This document shows, piece after piece, positions 15,294-22,444 of a stretch of DNA of 64,000 nucleotides (its first letter is position 1; the number at the start of each line of letters is the position of its first letter). Both the position numbers and the translations under genes were made by a program. The DNA is from JBFLVT01 sp036804525 (GTDB lineage Bacteria; Bacillota; Desulfotomaculia; Desulfotomaculales; JASEER01): assembly GCA_036804525.1 (NCBI GenBank), contig DAIRSE010000005.1:35495-99494 (forward strand). The letters are read 5' to 3'. The notes beneath the pieces were generated by a model that saw only the letters and a list, made by a program, of their open reading frames with translations, did no database searches and had not been told where the DNA came from.

Positions 15294-16884
15294 TGCGCTC
15301 CGGGCCGCAGTCTATTTGCGTGTCTCGTCGGAAGAACAGGCCAGACACGGGTACAGCCTCGAGTTCCAGGCCGAGAAATGCCGCGAGCGGGCCCTTGAAC
15401 TCGGAGCGACCAGCATCGTTATCTATCGCGATCCGGGCGTCAGCGGAGCCTTGCTCAACCGGCCGGGATTAAATGCCTTAAGGCAAGCGGTCCGGAATAA
15501 AGAAGTAGACCTGGTCGTAGTCCTTGATCCCGATCGTTTTGCCAGAAATGTCGGCCACCAGCTCCTGGTTACCGAGGAGATTGACAAGTCTGGTGCCAGG
15601 CTGGAGTTCGTAAATTTCGAGTGGCGCAACACCCCTGAAGGCCAGCTTTTCTACGCCATAAGAGGAGCGATCGCCCAGTACGAAAAGGAAAAGATCAGGG
15701 AACGAACAATGGCGGGAAGACTACAGAAGGCGCGCCTGGGCAAAATGCCCCATGCCCACCAGCCTTACGGCTACGACTATGACCGTTCCAATGCCACGCT
15801 GGTGCCCAATCCCCGGGAAGCGCCCGTCGTTCGGACGATCTTTTCCCTTTTTGTGAAACATCAGTTAGGCTATTCCGCCATTGCCTCGTGGCTTAACGAG
15901 CAGGGTATACCGACAAAAAAGGCTGCTCCATCCTGGCACAGAGCGGTCGTGCGCCAGATCCTGATGAACCCGGTCTATACCGGAACCTTCTGGGCCAACC
16001 GCTACGACTGTAGGAATCTTGGATTGAACAAATTCAAAAAGTCTGCTGACCGTTTACGCCCATCCCTTCGCGCCAGACAGGAATGGATTCCCATCCCCGT
16101 AACGGCCCTCGTTCCTCAGAATCTTTGGGAAGAAGCCCAGGCGCGCATCGAAAACGGTATCAAGACCTGGAGTAAACGCCACCGCAGGGTTTACCTCCTG
16201 GCCGGCCTCGTTCACTGTGCCGCCTGCCGAAACAAGCTCGTAGGTCAGCAAGTGTATTCCGGAAACAAGCGTTATCCCTATTACGTTTGCAACCATTTCC
16301 ACGAAGGGCGTCCCCGGATACGCGCCGACGACCTTGAAGCGGCAATATGGGATTGGTTAAGGAACTGGCTTAATAACCCGGAGTGCTTTGCCTATGTGCT
16401 GAACCAAAAGCCGGAGGATGACAGGATTGAGACAGCGGACGCCGCTTTCGCCGAAGAAGAAAAACTGATCGAAGAGCGCCGTGCCGCCGCCTGCCGGGCC
16501 TTTGCCGCAGGACACATCTCTGACCAAGAATGGCACGAGATCGTGACCAGGCTGGACACCAGGATCAGGGCCCTGCACCGCCGGAAGGCCGAATGGAATG
16601 CCCGGACGAACTGGCCTGCCCGCCAAGACCCGTTGACTGCCAGGGAGAAAGCCCAATCAATCCTCGACAAGGGTATGAAAGGACTGTCTTTGGAGCAAAA
16701 ACGCTGCCTTATCGCGGCGGTGGTCGTTTCCGTAAATGTGGGGCCGGGGTCAGTAGATGTCCTGGCTCGCGTGGCCGACAGCGAGGTTTTCATATGGCGT
16801 AAGCGAGAACGAGATCCTGATGCACCTAAGAGTCGTGAAGAAAACGCGCTCGGAAGTCTCCCTCCAGGAACTGATCGGTGTTGA
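15274..16884 (+). CDS. spoIVCA: SpoIVCA-type large serine recombinase
   Basis: 536 residues; TTG start at 15274 about 7 nt behind GGGGTGA. N-terminal resolvase domain with catalytic Ser18 in YLRVSSEEQ, plus VVLDPDRFARN and an E-helix QYEKEKIRERT region. A recombinase domain follows (PYGYDYDR... GYSAIASWLNEQGIPTKK), then a zinc-ribbon (CAAC ... YYVC near residues 311-338) and a coiled region. It should excise the element and rejoin sigK in the mother cell. Its last 25 codons lie beyond the attR core, reading through sigK 3' DNA in another frame, so excision separates the gene's end from its body. Confidence 0.93.
   Translation: MKNDYSNALRAAVYLRVSSEEQARHGYSLEFQAEKCRERALELGATSIVIYRDPGVSGALLNRPGLNALRQAVRNKEVDLVVVLDPDRFARNVGHQLLVTEEIDKSGARLEFVNFEWRNTPEGQLFYAIRGAIAQYEKEKIRERTMAGRLQKARLGKMPHAHQPYGYDYDRSNATLVPNPREAPVVRTIFSLFVKHQLGYSAIASWLNEQGIPTKKAAPSWHRAVVRQILMNPVYTGTFWANRYDCRNLGLNKFKKSADRLRPSLRARQEWIPIPVTALVPQNLWEEAQARIENGIKTWSKRHRRVYLLAGLVHCAACRNKLVGQQVYSGNKRYPYYVCNHFHEGRPRIRADDLEAAIWDWLRNWLNNPECFAYVLNQKPEDDRIETADAAFAEEEKLIEERRAAACRAFAAGHISDQEWHEIVTRLDTRIRALHRRKAEWNARTNWPARQDPLTAREKAQSILDKGMKGLSLEQKRCLIAAVVVSVNVGPGSVDVLARVADSEVFIWRKRERDPDAPKSREENALGSLPPGTDRC
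16800..16827 (+). other. attR of the sigK intervening element
   Basis: TAAG precedes the core CGAGAACGA (16804-16812), which is followed by GATCCT and GATGCACCT (16819-16827). The last block is the exact reverse complement of AGGTGCATC at attL, so the reconstructed attB is symmetric about the core. Confidence 0.85.
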
Positions 16885-17170
16885 CAAGGACGGTAACGAA
16901 ATCACGCTGATCGACGTCCTGGGTACGGCTGCTGAAATGGTTGAAGACAAGGTAACCAGCATTTTCGAGCAGGAGCGCCTGCACAACAAGATGAAAGGCC
17001 TGAGTCGCCGGGAGAAAAAGGTGATCTGCCTCCGGTTCGGATTGATTGACGGGGTTAAGCGAACCCAGCAGGAGATCGCGCGCAAACTAGGCATTTCGAG
17101 GAGCTACGTTTCGCGTATTGAAAAACGTGCCCTGAACAAACTTACGAAGGAATTCTGCGGCTGCCCATGA
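16805..17170 (+). CDS. sigK: RNA polymerase sigma-K, 3' fragment (regions 3-4)
   Basis: C-terminal half of the split gene (the equivalent of spoIIIC). From the core: ENEILMHLRVVKKTRSEVS, then DKDGNEITLIDVLG and region 4 with the DNA-binding helix-turn-helix TQQEIARKLGISRSYVSRIE. 121 residues follow the junction. It has no SD site or promoter of its own that I can see and overlaps the recombinase 3' end in another frame. Codon phase agrees perfectly with the 5' fragment: ATC then GAG AAC GAG. Confidence 0.93.
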   Translation, partial: ENEILMHLRVVKKTRSEVSLQELIGVDKDGNEITLIDVLGTAAEMVEDKVTSIFEQERLHNKMKGLSRREKKVICLRFGLIDGVKRTQQEIARKLGISRSYVSRIEKRALNKLTKEFCGCP

Positions 17171-17218
17171 TTGGGTGTTGGGTAGGGTGTTTGGTGTTAG
17201 ATGTTGTATGTTGGATAC
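17171..17218. repeat. 7-nt repeat array after sigK
   Basis: Starts right after the sigK stop: TTGGGTG, TTGGGTA, GGGTGTT, TGGTGTT, AGATGTT, GTATGTT, GGATACT. A single arm; no facing partner was found. Confidence 0.65.
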
Positions 17219-17221
17219 TCG

Positions 17222-17252
17222 AAGGGGTTCGCGTTGCGAACCCTTTTGTTTT
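17222..17252 (+). terminator. intrinsic terminator of sigK
   Basis: GGGTTCGC, loop GTT, GCGAACCC, followed by TTTTGTTTT. Stem extended by A-T pairs on the outside. Directly downstream of sigK and the repeat array. Confidence 0.85.
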
Positions 17253-17293
17253 AGGGCTACTTTTACTTTTAAGGAATTCCCGTCTAAATTAGA

Positions 17294-17311
17294 AATTCCC
17301 GAACGGGAATT
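17294..17311. repeat. palindrome AATTCCCG-AA-CGGGAATT
   Basis: Perfect 8-bp arms with a 2-nt spacer between the convergent sigK and nuclease-family genes; a further GGAATTCCCG lies just left at about 17273. A similar palindrome, GGCATTCCCG-GA-CGGGAATGCC, closes the window at 63979-64000. Confidence 0.5.
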
Positions 17312-17361
17312 CTTTCGAGTCTTACAGCCAGACAAACGACCTGCGAAAAAGAAATAATGTC

Positions 17362-18060
17362 CTAAAGCAGCTCCTTATCTTGAAACGCTAACGTTACTAT
17401 TAGAGGCAGGTGGTCGGATGCTTCTGTCTTTATGACCGTTAACTCCGACACATTGAGACCGGGCGAGGTAAATATGTAGTCGATCTTAACCCGAGGTTCA
17501 TTGGCGGGAAAAGTCAGCAGAGTGTCGTCCGAACCGGTATCCTGGAGAAAATCGTGCAGCCGGGTCAGCTCGGCTGCGTCCCGCCCGCAGTTGAAATCCC
17601 CGCCGAGGATCAGCGGAGCCGGATAACGCTGAAGAATATCGACGATCTTGTCGACCTGTGCCTGCCTGTCCGCCGTGCTCAGGCCCAAATGGGTGCTGGC
17701 AAACGTCAGCGGTCCCTGCGGGCCTTCAAGTAAACATACCAGCACTCCCCTTTGCTCTCTGCGCCCGGGCAGATGATAATTCATAGAATAAGAAACTGGA
17801 AACCTCGACAGCACGGCATTGCCGTACTGCTGGAACCCGTCCCAGCAGACATTAACTGCAAAGGCTGACTGCATCCCAAGTGCATCTGCCAGGGTCTGGG
17901 GTTGGTCTACATAACAGGACCGACGAACATTCCTGTCAACTTCCTGGAGGGCGACAACGTGAACGTCAGCCTGCCGAATCACCTCTTCGATGCGCAACAG
18001 CGAGATTTTCCCGTCCATCCCCTCAGCATGGCGGATGTTGTAAGTCATGCACCTGATCAT
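17362..18060 (-). CDS. endonuclease/exonuclease/phosphatase-family protein
   Basis: 232 residues. Family blocks visible: MTYNIRHAEG (metal-binding Asn), VVALQEVDRN (metal-binding Glu), STHLGLS, LILGGDFNCG (catalytic Asp and Asn) and EASDHLPLIVTL (C-terminal Asp-His pair). A complete active site for a Mg-dependent phosphodiesterase. Substrate (DNA, phospholipid headgroup or other) cannot be told. No signal peptide, so probably cytoplasmic. Single gene, convergent with sigK. Confidence 0.85.
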   Translation of the reverse strand: MIRCMTYNIRHAEGMDGKISLLRIEEVIRQADVHVVALQEVDRNVRRSCYVDQPQTLADALGMQSAFAVNVCWDGFQQYGNAVLSRFPVSYSMNYHLPGRREQRGVLVCLLEGPQGPLTFASTHLGLSTADRQAQVDKIVDILQRYPAPLILGGDFNCGRDAAELTRLHDFLQDTGSDDTLLTFPANEPRVKIDYIFTSPGLNVSELTVIKTEASDHLPLIVTLAFQDKELL

Positions 18061-18139
18061 CTACGGAGCCCTTTTCAGAACGTTGCATTACTACAGTGTA
18101 TGCTGAACTGGTAATTTGTTCCTAACATCAACGTAGAGC

Positions 18140-18769
18140 TCATTGCGGCCTGCTGAACTCATCAGTGTTTGCAGCGGCATCCCAGTCATACAGAACTCCA
18201 TAGTCTTTACAAGGGTTTTGTGGCTTTCTTGCGAGGTACGCGAGCACTGCTTCTACCCGCTGGTCCACCGTCCCAGAAACAGTGATGATCTTCTCAGGCG
18301 CAACAAGCCCGCGCATCAGCGTACTGATCAGCCAGTCCATCTCCAGCTGGTAGTCACGATCAGTGCTCCTGAATCCGTTGGCGACAAGGGTTATCTCGGG
18401 CGGGAGATAAATAACCAGGTCGTAAAGCCGGGCCTGCGTCTCGCACTTTTTATAATAAGCGAGGCTCTCCCTGCTGGGCGAATAAGCCATCCTCCACCGG
18501 ATCCAGTAGGCCGCGTTGTCAATGACCGTACGGTCGGCGATAAAACGGTCGAATTCATTCTCCAGATGGATCTGTTCCTCGAGGCAACGCCATTGGAACG
18601 CGCTGGATTGTTTAGGCTTACCCTTCAAGTCGCATTCCCGGGAAAATCCCCCTTCGTAATAGATCACCCGCGCCTGCTCTTCTATCAAAGGCCAGCCCAG
18701 TTTTGCCGATAAGGCGCGGGCCATTGTCGTCTTCCCTACGCCCTGGGCCCCCGTCAATCCGATCCGCAT
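18140..18769 (-). CDS. AAA_28/NadR-like P-loop nucleotide-binding protein
   Basis: 209 residues. P-loop GLTGAQGVGKTTMARAL at the very N-terminus, then a kinase-like LIEEQARVIYYEGG, an AFQWRCLEEQ segment and DLVIYLPPEITL. The pattern fits the AAA_28 family, in which NadR-type ribosylnicotinamide kinases fall; it may phosphorylate a small metabolite. No partner gene nearby. Specific substrate unknown. Confidence 0.75.
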   Translation of the reverse strand: MRIGLTGAQGVGKTTMARALSAKLGWPLIEEQARVIYYEGGFSRECDLKGKPKQSSAFQWRCLEEQIHLENEFDRFIADRTVIDNAAYWIRWRMAYSPSRESLAYYKKCETQARLYDLVIYLPPEITLVANGFRSTDRDYQLEMDWLISTLMRGLVAPEKIITVSGTVDQRVEAVLAYLARKPQNPCKDYGVLYDWDAAANTDEFSRPQ

Positions 18770-19083
18770 TTCATCCCCCTCTTTGCAAGGCAGCTGAAAA
18801 CTGCGTCCGACTCGTTAATCGCAAATTTAAAACTCAGAAATCCACCTTGCGGCCTAGCACTCAACGTATAGCATAAGAGACATCTTTTCTTTCAATAGAT
18901 AATGATGCCCTTAATGTCGAAAACCACATCGTCAATAGTAGTTTTCTCTGGGCATCGGATTTGAGTGCCGGACAATCCGACTTCTGGTCTCCGGCATCTA
19001 ACTTCCTCAATAGAGCCTTGCCACGATCGACAGGCGATGTTACTGTGTAACTGTACCTACAACGTTACCGAAAGGACACTACC
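18770..19083. other. intergenic region, 314 bp, between divergent genes
   Basis: No gene supported. Contains a weak remnant of the dispersed repeat (GCTGAAAACTGCGTCC near 18790) and a short inverted repeat, CCGGACAA...TCTCCGG, near 18968. Promoters for the two flanking divergent genes should lie here, but none is clear enough to call. Confidence 0.4.
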
Positions 19084-19503
19084 TTGCTCGGCATCAACAC
19101 CCTCAAGCGCGGAACCCTTAACGGCCTGCAAGTTACCTGGGAGCTTACCAAGGTCGTTCTCCCGATCTACATTGCCATTACCATCCTAAAGCATACTCCG
19201 GTGCTGCCCTGGATCGCCGGAGCCTGCGCGCCCGCGATGAAACTCGTTGGACTACCCGGGGAGGCGTCCCTGGCCCTTATTCTGGGCTACACGATCAACC
19301 TTTACGCCGCCATCGGAGCCATCATGTCCCTTTCCCTGGACAGCAGGCAAATTACCATTATCGCTTCCATGCTTCTCCTGGCGCATTCCCTGTTTATCGA
19401 AACAGCAGTGGCCCGACGTACAGGAATCAGGGTCGGCCTGCTGCTGGCAATCCGTATAGGGATCTCTTTCCTGTCCGGCGTTGCCCTAAATCTAGCCTTG
19501 TAG
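19084..19503 (+). CDS. nucleoside-recognition (Gate) domain membrane protein, first of a pair
   Basis: 139 residues; TTG at 19084 behind AAGGACA. Four or so hydrophobic segments (VVLPIYIAITILKHTP, LALILGYTINLYAAIGAIMSL, ITIIASMLLLAHSLFIE, LLLAIRIGISFLSGVAL). Gate domains are found in nucleoside transporters and in SpmA/SpmB spore maturation proteins, where two half-proteins act together. Followed after 10 bp by a second Gate protein. Transported substrate unknown. Confidence 0.75.
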   Translation: MLGINTLKRGTLNGLQVTWELTKVVLPIYIAITILKHTPVLPWIAGACAPAMKLVGLPGEASLALILGYTINLYAAIGAIMSLSLDSRQITIIASMLLLAHSLFIETAVARRTGIRVGLLLAIRIGISFLSGVALNLAL

Positions 19504-19513
19504 AGGTGTGGCC

Positions 19514-19978
19514 TTGACACTGCAAGCCTTTCTTAACGAAGCAATCCTGGGCAGCATCTTTAGTATCCTGCAGATGGCTGTTATTATCATTCCCATCATG
19601 GTCCTGATTGAAATTCTGCGCGACATAAACATCCTTGACCGCGTAGCCGGGCTGGGGCGCCCCATTACCAGCCTGTACAAGATTTCCCCCGCGGCCACCA
19701 TCCCTCTTCTTGCGGGGCTGTTCTTCGGCATCGCCTACGGCGCCGGCGTCATCATCCAGTCCGCCAAAGCCGGCAAACTAAGCGCCCGAGACCTGTACAT
19801 CGTTAATACCTTCCTGGTCATCTGCCACAGCATTGTTGAGGATACCCTGCTCTTTGCAGCCCTGGGCGCCAATCTAGCCATAATCCTGGGCTGGCGGGTC
19901 GTTCTCGCTGTTGTCGTCTGCCTGGCCCTGTCACGCATTTTGAAGGCTGCTGAACGCAAACTGACGCGTACCGCTTAA
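19514..19978 (+). CDS. nucleoside-recognition (Gate) domain membrane protein, second of a pair
   Basis: 154 residues from a TTG at 19514, about 7 nt after GAGG; the GTG at 19508 sits on top of that site. Segments IFSILQMAVIIIPIMVLIEI, ATIPLLAGLFFGIAYGAGVI, IVNTFLVICHSIVEDTLLFA and VVLAVVVCLALSRIL are hydrophobic. Complementary half of the preceding protein; together they probably make one membrane unit, perhaps related to SpmA/SpmB. Function inferred from architecture only. Confidence 0.72.
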   Translation: MTLQAFLNEAILGSIFSILQMAVIIIPIMVLIEILRDINILDRVAGLGRPITSLYKISPAATIPLLAGLFFGIAYGAGVIIQSAKAGKLSARDLYIVNTFLVICHSIVEDTLLFAALGANLAIILGWRVVLAVVVCLALSRILKAAERKLTRTA

Positions 19979-20026
19979 GAGCCGTTGAAAAACTGTGTCT
20001 GCCAATTTGGCTATAAACACTAAGCT

Positions 20027-20656
20027 TCAGGATGGATAAGGCCAGTTTTTCACTCGCGTATTTATAGAACCCTGGAAGCGCCTGATACGAAAGGCTGCCC
20101 TAAGCTCGCCGGCGATGCGGGAACAGGCCTCCAGGTCCACACCCGGCCACTCCACAGCCGTCAAGATGACTCTCTTTCCCCTTGACAGGCAGTACCGCGC
20201 AAACTGCAGGATAGACGCATAAGCCTTCGCCCCGCTCTGCGGCCGGCAAATCCGGACGTAGGTTTCGGCATCCTGGGCATTAAGGCTGACGGATACCACC
20301 GAAAGACTCCCCAGGAGTTCATCAACCGCCGCGGTATCGTAGTAAAGCAATACTTGACCGTTGGTATTGACCCGTATAGGGACTCCAAGGCGGTGTATTT
20401 CCCTCGCTACTTCGGTGACGGTCTCCAGCCGCAAAAGAGGCTCCCCATAACCGCAGAAGACCACCTCCTGGTACCGCTTCGCATCACGGGCTGCATCCAG
20501 GATTTCCTCCACTGTCGGTTCCTTTTCCAGCCAGAGGTTATAACCGATCCCGCCGGCGCGGCGTATGCAGAACTGGCAGTCGTTCTGGCAGCAGTTGGTA
20601 ATATTGAGGTACATGCGTGAGCCTATGGTATAGGCGATGGTCATGTTGTTGGACAT
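20027..20656 (-). CDS. radical SAM protein, TatD-associated type
   Basis: 209 residues. The radical SAM cluster motif is CQNDCQFC (CxxxCxxC, from about residue 23), followed by VVFCGYGEPLLRLETV as the SAM-binding GGE-like block. The short size and opening YTIGSRMYLNITN resemble the group often found with tatD. No auxiliary cluster cysteines at the C-terminus. Reaction unknown. The last codons run into a TGAAAAACTG stretch resembling the dispersed repeat, so the C-terminus may have been shaped by it. Confidence 0.75.
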   Translation of the reverse strand: MSNNMTIAYTIGSRMYLNITNCCQNDCQFCIRRAGGIGYNLWLEKEPTVEEILDAARDAKRYQEVVFCGYGEPLLRLETVTEVAREIHRLGVPIRVNTNGQVLLYYDTAAVDELLGSLSVVSVSLNAQDAETYVRICRPQSGAKAYASILQFARYCLSRGKRVILTAVEWPGVDLEACSRIAGELRAAFRIRRFQGSINTRVKNWPYPS

Positions 20657-20716
20657 ATTTCAACCAGGCCTGTCATAATTATTGATTGATAGTAAGAACA
20701 GCAAGGGGGTATCAAG

Positions 20717-21112
20717 ATGCCCTTTAAAAACGAAATACCCAAAGCGTCCTCCCTTAGCTGGCCCGCCGTGGGTAGAGGCATCCTCGTAGCCGTATCGACT
20801 ATGCTCATCCTTGCCGTCTTTGCAACGCTTATATTTTACGTTTCTAGTCTTTCGGAAAGATTCCTCCCCTGGACGGCGGCCTTTATCCTCTTCTTGGGGG
20901 CCGTAGCGGGAGGCTGGAGCGCCGCCTGCCGCGCCGGGGGTAAGGGACTCATCCACGGGTCTGCCGTGGGACTGAGCCTGTTTCTCGTTCTATGGATGGT
21001 GGCCGCCTTTACCGTGGCGGGCCCGCTTTCATTCCTAGGCTTGGCGGGCAAGCTGGTAGTTACGTTGACAGGCGGAGCCCTCGGAGGTATTCTCGGCGTG
21101 GGTACTGAATAG
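20717..21112 (+). CDS. TIGR04086-type membrane protein (YrzE-like)
   Basis: 131 residues with four hydrophobic segments (GILVAVSTMLILAVFATLIF; AAFILFLGAVAGGWSAACRA; GLSLFLVLWMVAAFTVAGPL; KLVVTLTGGALGGILGVG). Glycine-rich second segment is characteristic of this small Firmicutes family. Function unknown. ATG at 20717 behind AAGGGGG; divergent from the radical SAM gene across about 60 bp. Confidence 0.7.
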   Translation: MPFKNEIPKASSLSWPAVGRGILVAVSTMLILAVFATLIFYVSSLSERFLPWTAAFILFLGAVAGGWSAACRAGGKGLIHGSAVGLSLFLVLWMVAAFTVAGPLSFLGLAGKLVVTLTGGALGGILGVGTE

Positions 21113-21131
21113 TGACGGCGCCTCTGCCTGA

Positions 21132-22310
21132 TTAAAGTATATGCATATCGTCCGGGTAACGGGTCAGGCGTTCAGCCCCGTCTTCGGTAACTAGGAACGT
21201 GTTTTCAATGCCGACAGTTCCCAGCCCCTCGAACACAAATTTCGGCTCAATGGCAATCACATTCCCTGTTTCAAGTCTGCTTTCGCTGCCTCTTGACAGG
21301 ACAGGCCATTCGTTGAGCTCAATGCCTACACCGTGGCCAATGAAACTTACGGGAGTGCGCAACCCCATGAAGTTATGCGCCAGCCCGGCCCTGCCGGCCA
21401 TCTCCCAGGCAATATCGTATAGGTCCCCTGCCTTGACCCCGGGCCTCATTTTGTCTGCAAGGGATTCCTGGATTTCGAGGGCGAGAGCGTGGGCCGCAAT
21501 AAGCCGCCTGTCGGGTGCGCCGAAGGCAAAGATGCGGGTCATGTCAACCGTATAGCCCTGCCACACCCCGGGGTAATCCACGAGGATAATCTCCCCGCTT
21601 GCGATATGTTTGGATCCGGCGCCGAAACGCATCCACGGTCCGGATCCCGCTCCCCCGATCACCCCATCAAAGTAACTGGAGTGAGCCGCGTTGGCCCCGC
21701 TCAGCAGGTGTCCCCAGAAGACCTCGGCATTAAACCCCCGCACCCTGACGTACCCCTGGTGTTCCCGGGCCCGGGCCAGGGCCTCAAACCGCCCCGCCAG
21801 TTCCAGTTCCGTGCGGCCTAATTCGAGCAAACCGGGTAAAGCCTCGAAAAGAGCGTCCAAAGCTTTCCCGCCCGCCCTAAGGATGCTTATCTCCCACGGC
21901 GTCTTGATCGCACGCAACCCCCTTAACAGGCTTGAACAATCTACAAGCTCGGTATTCTTAAATACGGACTGGTACTTCAGGTAGTAAGCGGCGGGCAGCA
22001 CGTCCAGCTCCAGGCCCAGGCGAGCAGGCAGGGCAAGGCCGTGGTCGAGCATGAGCCCCGGTATTTCCGTGAACCGCTGCAAAGGCACAATCTTCTCCAC
22101 ACAAGCGTCCGCCTGAGCGACCTCGAGATCCCGACGGACCATGAGCAGCGGCTCTCCTTCGGCGGGCAGATAAAGGTGCATGTCCTGGTACGTCCCGGTG
22201 AGGTACACCAAGTCAGCGCTCTGGACGATCAAAGCCCCGTCAATCTCGTTTTGCGCTAACAGCTCTTGAAAACGGCGCTGCCGCCCCCTGTATTCGTCTC
22301 TCAGTTCCAT
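21132..22310 (-). CDS. M24-family Xaa-Pro aminopeptidase/dipeptidase
   Basis: 392 residues: N-terminal creatinase-like domain, then pita-bread metallopeptidase. Metal ligands: two Asp in VDYPGVWQGYTVDMTRIF, His in GHGVGIELNEWP, Glu in AIEPKFVF and Glu in GIENTFLV. Likely cuts dipeptides or N-terminal residues ahead of proline. Cytoplasmic. It ends 20 bp from the opposing membrane-protein gene. Confidence 0.9.
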   Translation of the reverse strand: MELRDEYRGRQRRFQELLAQNEIDGALIVQSADLVYLTGTYQDMHLYLPAEGEPLLMVRRDLEVAQADACVEKIVPLQRFTEIPGLMLDHGLALPARLGLELDVLPAAYYLKYQSVFKNTELVDCSSLLRGLRAIKTPWEISILRAGGKALDALFEALPGLLELGRTELELAGRFEALARAREHQGYVRVRGFNAEVFWGHLLSGANAAHSSYFDGVIGGAGSGPWMRFGAGSKHIASGEIILVDYPGVWQGYTVDMTRIFAFGAPDRRLIAAHALALEIQESLADKMRPGVKAGDLYDIAWEMAGRAGLAHNFMGLRTPVSFIGHGVGIELNEWPVLSRGSESRLETGNVIAIEPKFVFEGLGTVGIENTFLVTEDGAERLTRYPDDMHIL

Positions 22311-22374
22311 TTCATCCTCCGTCTACTCCTGCTGTTTTTCAGGATTGTAGTCTAACCTGACAAGCGTGTAAAGA

Positions 22375-22411
22375 CAAAGAAACCGGGGACGCCGTAACGG
22401 TAACCCCCGGT
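22375..22411 (-). terminator. terminator downstream of glgA
   Basis: On the minus strand: ACCGGGGG, a loop containing TTACCGTTACGG, CCCCGGT, then TTTCTTTG. Lies 34 bp past the glgA stop. Confidence 0.8.
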
Positions 22412-22444
22412 CGGTATTTTTCAAGAGGTTTTTGGCAGGCGTTT

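Larger units (their letters stand above)
13928..16812 (+). mobile_element. skin-type sigK intervening element, 2,876 bp
   Basis: Bounded by the direct repeat CGAGAACGA at 13928-13936 and 16804-16812. It carries a large serine recombinase at its right end, a ferredoxin gene, and three small ORFs. Excision would fuse the two sigK parts in frame. The joined chromosome site has perfect inverted arms AGGTGCATC and GATGCACCT around the core. In the excised circle the core is flanked by TAAG and CTTA, with outer GTTTTCAT and ATGTAAAAC arms. This is how serine-recombinase sites look. Skin elements of Bacillus subtilis and Clostridioides difficile are far larger (about 48 and 15 kb); this one is almost minimal. 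Confidence 0.92.
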
